Source of the DNA: Isoetes taiwanensis
Taxonomy: Eukaryota > Streptophyta > Lycopodiopsida > Isoetales > Isoetaceae
DNA: 64,000 nucleotides
NCBI GenBank assembly: GCA_021234155.1
Contig: JAJEKV010000052.1
Coordinates: forward strand, 2,474,254 to 2,538,253
Direction of reading: 5' to 3'
A program made the translations under genes and the position numbers. Below, piece by piece: positions 34,777-44,309 of this stretch. The notes below the pieces were generated by a model. It saw nothing but the letters and a program-made list of their open reading frames with translations, ran no database searches and was not told the origin of the DNA. Each line of letters opens with the position of its first letter. Position 1 is the first letter of the stretch.

Positions 34777-35095
34777 TATTGAGAAGTTTGAAAACTTTCT
34801 CAACTAGTGGTTTGTAAAATTTATGAGGAAAACAAGTAACCCAATTCTTTGTATGTCATGTGTAATTCTATTCAAGCAATCAATTCAGAAATTTCCTTTT
34901 TGGTGTGTGAGTCCCATTTTCAGTCCGAGTCCCAAAATTCAAGATTTGTCCCACTTTAATTAAATACGACTTTCTGTTTTTATTTCTAGGTATATGAAAG
35001 AACAAATATATACAGAATAAGAAATAGTGTCATGAAAGAACATAATAAGACAGAACATATACAAATGAAATGTATATATATGTTCTAATTCTATA
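34777..35095. other. 3' flank of the DUF7869 gene with a shared terminal-like word
   Basis: Contains GAGTCCCA repeats and TCCCACTTTAATTAAATACG near 34950-34970, which matches the sequence just before the GATTC array at 1.68 kb. This suggests a common element end. Confidence 0.5.
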
Positions 35096-35099
35096 TCCC

Positions 35100-35515
35100 A
35101 TATCTATCTCCTCTTACTCTTATTCATCCAATCTATTTTCTATTGCTTTCTCCTATTGCTATCTATCTATCTAGCATCTATTGCTATCTACACAAGAATT
35201 CTATCTATCTCCTATCTGCACAAAAATCCTATATGCACAAGTATCCTATCTACAATTGCTATTGCTCTGCACGAGAACTATCTGCACCAGAATTGCAAAT
35301 GTTATTGCTCTGCACCAGAATTGCACCAGATACCTAGTGATCTATACCAGATACCTAGTGGTCTCTACCAGAAAGCAAGAATTGCTATTGCTATCTGCAC
35401 CAGAATTGCACTAGAATCCTATCTGCGCCAGAATTGCAATTGCTCTGCTATTGCAATTGCTATTGCTATCTGCACAAGAATCCTATCTGCAAATGCTATT
35501 GCTATTCATATATCT
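35100..35515. repeat. Degenerate simple array (CTATCTGCACCAGAATTGC)
   Basis: Words CTATCTGCAC(A/C)AGAATTGC, TATTGCTATTGC and AGATACCTAGTGATCT recur many times with drifting spacing. Open frames over it in all phases are artefacts of the repeat. Confidence 0.85.
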
Positions 35516-36170
35516 GTTCATATTCCTTCTCTTCTTGCTTTTTGAGAAGTTCGTTTGTTTTTAAGTATCTTACCTGCTTTTATTATTTTATCCTTGCAGA
35601 TTCAAATTTGAAACTTGTTGTTCAAGTTCCTGGTTCACCTCTTTGTCTCGTAAAATCTGGTAAGTAATGTAATGCTCTCTGCCTTTAACTAGATCTATGT
35701 ATCAAATGCGTATTTTTTTTTTTTCCTTTCTATTATATGATATGCTACATGCTTAGAATGGATGAAATTGTGCTTGGCACATCTCAACTTTTAGTCTCAT
35801 GTGCCACTCTAGTATGGAGGTTCGAATTGAAAACTGTATTTTATGTTATTTACTAAGAATCGCATTGTTACCATAATGGATAGATGTAAAAATGCATTCC
35901 ATATTCTACATGAGCTTTTGTAGGCATCTCTGGTGGTTGCACTTGAATCTTACATTCTAGAAGCTCTTGAACAAGATGCAAGTTTCTATCATGGGAATAC
36001 ACTGATCCTATATTTCCCAAATCTTTTGGGTAAAGTTTCTTATCCTGCACATTGTGATTGCATTGTGGAGGATATAAATAAGTTTAGTTCAATTCATTTT
36101 TTTTTTTTTTTTTTTTTTTGGAGGGGGGGAGAAGGGGAGAGGAGAGTGTGGAGGGGGAGGAGGAGGAGGC
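35516..36170. other. Spacer ending in a T run and a G-rich tract
   Basis: No gene recognised. A T run of more than 20 bases (36099-36119) is followed by about 50 bases of GGGGG/GGAGG-rich sequence (36120-36170) with enough G runs to form a quadruplex on the plus strand. Confidence 0.5.
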
Positions 36171-36172
36171 AT

Positions 36173-37252
36173 TCTAGAATGGGGCTCGCATGAAACCAAC
36201 AAAACCGCCCCTAGCTAGGCTTCTCATTCATCTCAGCAGATTTTCTACAATGGTGGATAGTGGATAGCCGCACACATGCGAACTACCCATGAAAAATAAA
36301 GGGAATATCCAATTATATAATTTGGACCCCATAAAATATAATGCTAATAGATGTTTGGCTTGTGTACCTGCCGAAAGCTTATCACCGGGATTAAAAAACC
36401 CCGCCCTTTTGGGTTTTCGAGGAAAAACCCTAGTGATAAGCCTTCGGCAAGGGGCTTGGACAAATGTAAGGCAGAGAAATCGCTCCCAAAACCCACGAAT
36501 GGAGAAGTCGAAGCTGCTGCCGCTTGCCAACCTGTACCTGTACATCACCAACACTGGAAAAAATGTGACAAAACAAACCTCCCAAAGTGGAGGGGCTGAT
36601 CACGCGTGCCACGCGACAATAAAACAATAACCTCTTCAAATAGAGGGGCTGGTCATGCCTGCCAGGCGACAAATACATTAAACAAAGAAGGGGGGAAGGG
36701 TGGGTTCAAAGAAAAAAGAAGAAGGTATTGCTGAGAGAGAAGAGGAAGCGCCGATGAGACGTTGATGCAGAACCGCGCCTAAAATAGCGATCTCCCAACC
36801 AGAGGAGGCATGCGCCGCATGCATGCATGCAAGACATGCAAGACATGCATGCTCGCCCCATTCTAGAATGGCGATCCGATGTCTCAGATCGATGGGATTC
36901 TAGAATGGGGCTCGCATGAAACCAACAAAACCGCCCGAATACCAAAGGACACAGGATGAAGGCTAAAGAAGTGTCAAGGCCGAGAAAGGACATGCCACAG
37001 CATGAAGGAAACGCCAAATTGGCCAAATCAAGCAGGGAGAAGCCCCTCCCCTGCATGGGTTCAAAGAAAAAAAAAAGGAAGAAGGTACTGCTGAGAGAGA
37101 AGAGGAAGCGCCGATGAGACGTTGATGCAGAACCGCGCCTAAAATAGCGATCTCCCAACCAGAGGAGGCATGCGCCGCATGCATGCATGCAAGACATGCA
37201 TGCTCGCCCCATTCTAGAATGGCGATCCGAAGTCTCGGATCGATGGGATTCT
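36173..37252 (+). mobile_element. Complex repeat element R3, left copy with internal duplications
   Basis: Parts: a 38-base word TCTAGAATGGGGCTCGCATG.. at 36173 and again at 36899; a segment 36216-36625 matching the reverse strand of 49441-49835; a hairpin at 36369-36449; a 45-base tandem pair at 36582 and 36630 (GAGGGGCTG.TCA); and a duplicated block 36703-36900 / 37058-37252 (GAGACGTTGATGCAGAACCG, GCATGCATGCATGCAAGACA, GATCGATGGGATTCT) about 355 bases apart. No protein is recognisable. The unit looks like a non-autonomous mobile element. Confidence 0.75.
36369..36449 (+). other. Conserved hairpin of element R3, copy 1
   Basis: Arms TGCCGAAAGCTTATCAC (36369-36385) and GTGATAAGCCTTCGGCA (36433-36449) pair at 16 of 17 positions. 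The loop contains a second small stem in AACCCCGCCCTTTTGGGTTT. The same structure is found at 49612-49692 with changed but still paired bases. Confidence 0.85.
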
Positions 37253-39300
37253 TAACATCCACAAGAGAGCAACTGGTCTATGAGATGCATCACACCAACA
37301 CTAATCTATAGTTCCTACAAGAGTCTCGTAGATGAATTATATCATTAATCTTACTAATTCTTTGTAATAAAAGATGCGGTAGTTATCCAAAAAAAATCAC
37401 CTAATAGCGACTGCCAGCAAATGGCATTTCAGAAGTTGCCATCGGGCGCCATATGGTAACTCTAGAAGATGCCACAACAACAGTGTGTCATCATTGAAAT
37501 ATTTTTAAAATTTTTTAAAAATTCTCGGATCACAGTCGTATCCTGCGAGACTTGCAGTCCTTCACTTTACTCATCCCTTGGGGTGTAAGCCTAATGACTT
37601 AAACATCTAAATATCCTAGGCAATGAACCTATCTTCATTGTCTTTAAGGTACGACAGCAAGCGAGGTTTTGGACCTCTGGCCTTGCTAGTGGCAATTTAA
37701 GGTTTTACTTACTGGTACAAAATTTAGCAATCAAGTTGATGCTCTACTTCAAAGACAAAGTTAGAATGACTGTCAAATTTCTTTGTATTTGAAACAAAAA
37801 TATCAATATGTAGAGTATATTTATTATAAGTGATACCTAGTGAACATTCACATGTCCACATAGATCATGCATTTAGATACATTTGTCTTCCCATGCTCCC
37901 TAGCATGAAGTATGTTGGACCCATCCCACATGGCATATATCAAGAGTAAGTTTCCCATGCTCCCCACCATGGAAACTGTAAGAAACATACCCACTATGCC
38001 CACATGGATTATGTCAAAGAAGACCCCACTCTACAGTAATGCGACTACGTTCCTTAAGCTTCTAGATTTTCATTTCAAGGAAATGACTCATGTACCTCGA
38101 GTCCTTCATGTGCAATATGCTAAAATTGTCATATGTCATTATCTAAATGTTCAAGTACATAAATTATGGGCAAATTTTTGGATGTTATTTAATAACAATT
38201 GAACTAACAAATATGGAGCATCATAATGTTACCTCTCAAAATAGATGAATTGGTCTATCATCAAGTTGCCATGTGAGTTATTAGAGCTTGGTCTGTTTGC
38301 TATAATGTAATTTAAAGATGGTATCTTCAAGTTGTTGTATCTTTTTTCTACTTGGCAAGTTGTAGTGTCTTTTTTCTACTGGCTAAGTCCTAAATAAAGA
38401 GAGGAGGGGTTGCAAATGAGGCCAATGTTTGCTGCCAAGATGTAATGGAGAATGGCATGGGGGAAGCCATTTTTGCTGCCCCCATGACCTACAAAATTTG
38501 GGAGCGCCATGTAGGCACGATCAAATTCTGCAGGTATGGGGGTAGCAAGAATGGCTGACTCCATGCCGTTCTCCAACATCAAGCAAAGATAAATCGAATT
38601 CTACGAGTTTCTACAAGGATTCTACGCGTTTCTACAAGGACGTTTGTCATTCTTGATCAGGATAGCTCAAGAATTTTCAAGAATGATGACCTACTTTTGC
38701 TTGACGTTATGCTCTAAGAAGAAGACGATGATTTTTAACGTTCATTGTCCAAGTAGCCTATAAGACACTAGTCTATGAGGCACATATATAGTGCATATCA
38801 CCAACACATGTACAATAACATCAACATTGCCTACACCATTCACTTTACACCATATTACCATGTGTGACCACCTTACCATACATGGACAAACCCACATATT
38901 ACTCAGGCATCAGTTTGATGCCACAATGGGTGTAGTTCTTCCCTATGTTGGTAAATATTCACTATTAATGATCACAAGGTATTATCAAAAGAAAAGAAGC
39001 CAAGGTCTTTTACTAGAAAGATGGCCCATTGGCATGATGAAACATTATCCCGTAGGCATATCTACCAAAACTTGTATAAATATTTGTAATAATTCTTCGT
39101 TTTGTATAAGTCTATGTATATATTACAACTTAATATCCACCTTGTTTGTCTAAAAGGTGTGAGAAAATGTTTAAGGACAAAGACCACGGATTCCTGAGTA
39201 TACTGTAAAGCTCTGGCATGCTTTATGCAAAAGTCTTCGCACTGAACTATTTGAACCACTTGAGACTGTACAAGCAAATAAAAGAATAATGAAGAATGAG
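37253..39300. other. Spacer, no gene recognised
   Basis: About 2 kb without a recognisable gene. A locally repeated word GTAGTGTCTTTTTTCTAC-like pair lies near 38335-38380, and TTCTACGAGTTTCTACAAGG / TTCTACGCGTTTCTACAAGG is tandem at 38600-38640. Confidence 0.4.
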
Positions 39301-39314
39301 AAGAAAGTTGCAGA

Positions 39315-40208
39315 TCAGTCTGGGCAGAACGTGATGGTGTAATCAGAACCAGAAGAGCAAATGAAAGAGGAATTAAGAAAGTCATGAGGGTAAGTGAGAG
39401 AAAAGGGGCAAGAGGACTTAAAGAGAGCAGAGTAAATGTGAGGCAAGCACAAGACAGGCCTGGTATTGCAACAGTATCGGTCAATATTAAATGCATCACA
39501 TGCAGAATTGCAAGCAATGGTATTATGGTTAGAATCAAGGATCCGAAGCTCGGGAGGGCAAAGGTGGCGAAGGTCAAGGTTATGGTCATGGTCATGGTCA
39601 TGGTTAGGGTTACAACCGGCTACCGAGCAGGCCCTGTTTTTGGGGATGACCTGCAGTGGCAGGTTATACCCGTGCAAGAGGGAAACGTGGTAGTGATCCC
39701 GGTACCTTTGATCCTGGAGGGGAAGAAACTCCACGAGGGTAACCGGTGAAGCGGTCATGATTTTACAGCTGAACTGGCCAAGGCAGTCACCGGTTTGGCA
39801 GGCTCCATTTCCGTCGGAATTGAAGGTGCAGGATGTTCTGCCCCAGAATCTGCCGGCCCATGTTCCGGTTACGAAGAAATCGTGCGACTGGAAAGGCCCA
39901 AGCTGTGCTCCGCCGCTGCCTTCTTGAGAAAATCCTTCTGTGGGCATCCATGCGGGCCATACTGTAAACGGGCATTTGTTGTAGAGGCGGATCTTGGTGG
40001 TCGGTATCCCTGCATTTGGAGGACAACCGGGACAGGTTATCACGCAGAAAACAGGGGACGTAATCACTCCATAGCCAAGCAAAAAACACAGGAAAAAAAA
40101 AGCTCAGAACAGGCTCAAACTCAAGCCAGAACTCAGCTTACCGGAACATGGCGATGGTATACCGCACCATATCAGCATCACGGCCGCCATTATCCGCCTT
40201 CGATCCAT
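39315..40208 (-). CDS. Thaumatin-like protein (PR-5 family), two exons
   Basis: Exon 1 is 40208-40142 (ATG to a G|GTAAGC donor). The intron ends in CCAAATGCAG. Exon 2 is 40009-39315 with TGA at 39317-39315; about 253 residues in all. The first 22 or so residues (MDRRRIMAAVMLIWCGIPSP) look like a secretion signal, so the protein is probably apoplastic. Motifs: IRLYNKCPFTVWPAW, FWGRTSCTF, CQTGDC, TLVEF, YHVSLLHGYNLPL, YCC, FKSSCPFS and a YTITFCPD end. All 16 cysteines of the family are present, which implies eight disulfides. Members act in defence and stress by binding glucans or fungal membranes. Oddities: the usual DFYDVSLVDG reads DHYHVSLLHG, so one acidic-cleft Asp is His; and a (His-Asp) run, NHDHDHDHNLD, encoded by a GGTCAT microsatellite, lengthens the loop before CPPEL. 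No frame break is seen, so it is probably functional. Confidence 0.88.
40020..40140 (-). other. Intron of the thaumatin-like gene
   Basis: About 131 bases from GTAAGC (40141) to TGCAG (40010), with a T9 tract followed by CCTGTGTTTTTTG. It is short and canonical. The open frame that runs through it toward the plus-strand right is an artefact. Confidence 0.8.
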
Positions 40209-40705
40209 TGCCTCTGTATCGCCCAAGAACAAAGCCTGCTCCCTTTAGCGCCGGAATAAAGCCGTTAGAAAAACCCAGCAGAGTATTCTTCCTTTCAGAC
40301 TCCGGCTTTGCAGAAATACTCAGAAAAATGTGCCCAGTTGAACAGTGTGAACTTGAGATCTTCTCGTGGAAGATATGTGTATTGGATTATCTGACAGGAA
40401 AAAAAAGAGAGAAATCATTCTTCCCTCTTTTTTTTGGCTTATTATTTTATGACGGAGTTGCATTGAAAGCAATGAATGGCCGCCTGCTTATGCCAATGCC
40501 ATAGCTATCAAGCTCTGTTACGAGTGGAGGGGAACTAGACAATCCCGTAATGTCCACGTTACTCGGCCCCACGTAACTGACATTGGTGTGGCTTGATAAA
40601 CGGTCTTTTTTCTGTTATACCATGTTCTCTTGTCTCCCCCTTTACGCTTATTTCGAAAAGAATTATACAGCCCCAAATTTATGGATATTTACATTGGGCA
40701 AGCTT
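40209..40705. other. Upstream region of the thaumatin-like gene
   Basis: On the minus strand this is the promoter side. No clear TATA box at a convincing distance could be fixed. A purine-rich run AGAAAAAAAAGAGAG-like (40400-40430 on plus) is present. No other gene is seen. Confidence 0.35.
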
Positions 40706-40890
40706 TTTGGGTTGCCCCTACGGGGCAAGCCCTTGTGCATGTGGGTTTATCGCATATTCTAAGTATATATTAGTATTTGCCAGGGATATGCCAATGACTG
40801 CTCCAAACTTGCTATAGGGTGTAAATTGGCGGTCGCGGCTATTCTTGGGCATCCATTTCGAAACCGGTTAACCGGTGCCAGCATGGATTT
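40706..40890 (+). repeat. Dispersed repeat R2, copy 3
   Basis: Best preserved copy: TTTTTGGGTTGCCCCTACGG, CATGTGGGTTTATCGCATAT, TGCCAATGACTGCTCCAAAC and AAACCGGTTAACCGGTGCC. It matches the reverse copy at 31815-32003 nearly end to end. Confidence 0.85.
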
Positions 40891-42175
40891 TGTTGCAAAC
40901 TGGGACTTTGCATGCACTGCCAAGATCGCATGCGTTGTGGCCTCCGGAGGTGTGAGCTCGTTTGGAAGCCTATAACGAGTTGAGGAACTGGGCAGGAAGG
41001 ATTCCTACAGATAGGAGTTGTGTATCAGAAAGAATGGCGACGCTATAGCTAAGGTGTTGTTTATTTCCGCATTGCACTATTTGATTAACTGTAAAAAAGA
41101 AGGGGTTAGTTCAGGAATAACAGTGATGCTTGCGTAGGTGCTCATGGATTCTTATCATATGCTAGTTCTTATTGTTGGAAGCTGAAGTGATGCATCTTGC
41201 ATAAAGACAAAAAGTCTCTGCAAGCTCTTATGGCACTGGTAGAAACAATAGTCATTACTGAAAGTCCCTTTGTAAGCTCCAAATTCTGATCATTCAGCAT
41301 TTGTCTTTGAGGGAGTTATATTAAAGGGTTTTAATCAGTTATAATCTATGTTCCTTGTTTGTAATTGGGATGTGGATCCTAAGGACATAGAAGCCTAGGT
41401 CATATGTTAGGCATTTAAAATATATATTGAGTTTTCTTTTGGCTACGGAAGCTATGCCAGTTTGCAGGAGGCAATTCTAGCTGTGTTAACCATACATGTC
41501 TTGTTAGATGAACAGATAAGCATTTAAATGATGCCAAAATGTTGAGAATGTTTCAGTAGTTCTTTCATGGTATTGATGAGTAGATAATCAGTCTTCAATA
41601 GGATTAGTTCTACAGCTAAATGAAGGCCAATGAGTTACAAATCATTATGTATTTCTTGATGTGGGTTCCGGATTGTACTGATGCTGTGTTGGCATGATAT
41701 CTTGATGTGCAAGAATTCTTAAGTGGAATGAATCGTAGTTTTATGGAAGTAAGACTTCAAGTTTGTTATTGTGTGCTATTCTATCCTTTCGGTTATAATA
41801 ACGGCCGTTTGTTATTGGCATCCAAATTATTGTTTGTTCTAGGAAGATGCAGCTTATGAAATGCAGTCAATAGTTCCAAATTTGATTTAGTAGAAGTCGA
41901 GGTCTGACTTACATAACTTCATATCCTCAACTACAGGACAATGAAAATGTTTCACCATGTTGCCACGAAGTTTTCACTTAACCTTTCTGATCTGAGTTCA
42001 AGATGTTGCAATATTAAGAAAAAGTGAGAGTGATTGTATAATGCTAGCTCTGATGGAATAGAAAATGAATGAGGCTAGTAAGTTATTTGTGTCTCTATCT
42101 ATGTGTTTTGTTCTTGTGGTTTACGTGGCTAAATTGTGAAGCCGGCATCTTCTTCATAATGCTGAAGTGCCGTAG
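40891..42175. other. Spacer, no gene recognised
   Basis: AT-rich with no convincing frame. It could be intron of a gene that includes the exons at 42.18-43.7 kb, but no 5' exon was recognised. Confidence 0.35.
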
Positions 42176-42179
42176 TTCC

Positions 42180-42645
42180 AGAAGGAGCAAAGCCAAGGAA
42201 AGAAGGATGCAACTGCCATTGTGGGAGCTCTTGCTATGAGATACTACGAAAGCATGCATCGTGGTCTATATTTCAGAGCAGATGCATTCATGAGCAAATC
42301 ATCAGAGATGAGGTCCAATATGACATTATGTTTTGTTGATCAATTCACAAAGCCTTTCTATTTGTGTTTAAGGTTCTTTACTTTCTTGACATGTTTCATC
42401 TTTTTGCATATGATCCTGATTTGCAATGTTGTTGTAACTTTTTTGTAATGTTTATCAAGGGGAATCGTTTTGATAGTTGTCATATTTACTGCAGCACTCG
42501 TGGAATTAGTGCATTCAAGGATTGGAAATACTGTAGATGCCCAAATCTACAAGGCACTTGGGCCGGAAAGAAAACGAGGAAAAGCTGATACTAAGGCGAG
42601 ATCAAGACTTCCTATTGTACCATCTCATATGATTGCTACCGATGG
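42180..42645 (+). CDS. Two candidate exons, family unknown
   Basis: First candidate: after a TAG near 42173, about 60 codons with FQKEQSQGKKDATAIVGALA and SMHRGLYFRADAFMSKSSEM. Second: after CTGCAG near 42494, AALVELVHSRIGNTVDAQIY, then KALGPERKRGKADTKARSRL and PIVPSHMIATDG before GTACGC at 42645. Both read as ordinary globular protein without stops. I do not recognise the family. The second has a basic middle. They lie upstream of the uL22m-type exon on the same strand and may belong with it or with a different gene. Confidence 0.4.
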
Positions 42646-42724
42646 TACGCGTTTCTGCTTTGCTTCTGGCACTATTTGTTTTCTTCTTAGAACCGACGAC
42701 AGTATTTTTCTTATCCCTTTGTAG

Positions 42725-43585
42725 AGATCCGATGGATTGCTCTATATCCTCATACAGCTATAGAATCATGGTGATCCTTTGATAATCATGGGGGTATCTT
42801 GAAAACAGAAGTAAAGTCTGGTGTGGGGGCATAATTGTAGCATGCATGATGCTAAACACATAGCAATCAAATATTTTGAAAAGAAGCCCTCCCTATCAAA
42901 TTCATTTTCTCTACTACATGATGACGTCAGCACTTCCTTTTCTGTATATTATGATCTTATAAGAGAAAGGAAAAGCAATTTGTAAGAGCATATAGGTGCA
43001 TCTTCTTGCAACTGCCATATCAGCATGCATGCTTTGCTTATGCGCAATCCTTGGTAAGTTCTGCTAATGTGCACTCTAATATATGCCAATATTTTGAATC
43101 TTCCTTGGCTACATGTTTGTTGCATCTGAAAAGCAGGATCTGATGTGAATACTCAAGCCTTGCATTTTACTTTATAAGTTGAAGTGTTCAAAATCTCTGC
43201 TTCATTTCTATTTGGGGTCTTGACAATGAAGGGTCTCCAGGATAAGCATGTTTTCCATAGATTGCTGCACAGGCACTAGCAGCACCCAAGTGAGATAATT
43301 CATTACCTTAATATTTATTTACAAAAGGGTTGGTCATAGCTCCTGCAGGAACCATGCCGATGTTGATTATCATGCCATCAACACCAACATCACATTGGGA
43401 TACATAGGTGGCTCTTTATCAGGGCCTGCTCATTACCAGATTCAATTGCCTACCCATTCAAATGCCAGATTGGCAGGATGAATACTCTTCTTTACTATGC
43501 CTATGATCTGCACATGGTGTTTCATTTATTTTTCACCTATAAGATGTGTTAAGGCAGTCACTAACCTAAAATGCATATTTTGCAG
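42725..43585. other. Probable intron or spacer
   Basis: No coding frame recognised. T-rich with several possible acceptors. Ends in TTTTGCAG directly before the uL22 exon. Confidence 0.4.
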
Positions 43586-43696
43586 AGTCCAAAGAAGGTG
43601 AATGTTGTGGCAAAGCTTGTGCCGAGGATGCTTGTTGAAGATGCTCTTGTGAAAATATCTGTATTTCCAAAAAGTGCTGCAAGATACCTTTACGAG
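43586..43696 (+). CDS. Isolated exon of mitochondrial-type ribosomal protein uL22
   Basis: Between a TTTTGCAG acceptor and a GTCAGT donor there are exactly 37 codons: SPKKVNVVAKLVPRMLVEDA followed by LVKISVFPKSAARYLYE. This matches the start of the uL22 fold in plant mitochondrial and plastid L22 (SPKKVN-VA-LVRGM-VEDAL-QL-VS-K-AA--VY), where the protein binds 23S-type rRNA and lines the exit tunnel. The usual Arg-Gly in LVRGM is Pro-Arg here, which is odd for such a conserved site. The next exon, with the HSARANA-HN-G motif, was not found downstream before the R2 repeat at 44140. The gene is therefore probably a truncated copy. Confidence 0.65.
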
Positions 43697-44139
43697 GTCA
43701 GTATTAATTTAATTAGTTATAGCACTATTCATTTGTGAACTTGTTTACAGGGAATGTGCAATTATACTGTCATATTTTTGTGGTTGTACTTATCTACCAA
43801 AGGCATAACTAAATAGATTCATTCATACAACAACCCGACATAGATCTTATTCTTGATCTGCTTAATTTTGTATAGTTAAGACAATAGAATAAGAAAACAG
43901 GCTCACTGTCCTCATTAGACCATGAGCTCATTGATTGGCTGGTAGTGTATTAAAGTCATGCTGTGAGGGACATATTTTTTTTCACTTACATTCCACAGAG
44001 CAGAAAAATGTGTCAACCCAGAGAGGACAAAGGATCACACTCCCAAGGATGGAAAGGTTTGAGTGCCATTCTTTTTTGGATGCGGACCAAAATTTAGCTT
44101 GAATAATCCATCCTCATATTAGTTCAATTACCCATCGCA
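43697..44139. other. Spacer after the uL22-type exon
   Basis: No downstream uL22 exon or other gene was recognised. Confidence 0.4.
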
Positions 44140-44290
44140 TTTTTGGGTTGCCCCTAGGGAGGCAATCCCTTGTTTATGTGGGTTTTTGGCATATTCATGG
44201 TATATGCTAGCATATACCTAGAATATGCCAAAACTACTAAAACCCGGCCAGTAAAGGCTTGTAAATGTTAGGTCATCCCCGCCGGTACAG
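44140..44290 (+). repeat. Dispersed repeat R2, copy 4
   Basis: TTTTTGGGTTGCCCCTAGGG, TATGTGGGTTTTTGGCATAT and GCATATACCTAGAATATGCC match the other copies. It ends just before the PPR relic. Confidence 0.8.
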
Positions 44291-44309
44291 CTTTGCTGTG
44301 CATATACCG

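Noticed and set aside
35143-35545. Tyr/Ser/Leu-rich frames in all three plus phases
   Set aside because: They are the product of the CTATCTGCAC-type simple array and have no stops only because of its composition.
36706-37262. Minus-strand frames of up to 168 codons with repeated MGRACMSCMHACGACLLW
   Set aside because: The protein repeat simply reflects the 355-base DNA duplication and the GCATGC runs. The same DNA in the right R3 copy does not keep the frame, so it is not coding.
39062-39601. Minus-strand frame of 179 codons overlapping the thaumatin-like gene
   Set aside because: It is the same strand in another phase. It is rich in Thr/Leu/Ile because the real frame runs through Cys- and Asp/His-rich codons. 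It lacks any motif.
39384-40504. Plus-strand frames of 120-154 codons across the thaumatin-like gene
   Set aside because: They are antisense shadows of a GC-richer real gene. The splice sites and 16 cysteines support the minus strand.
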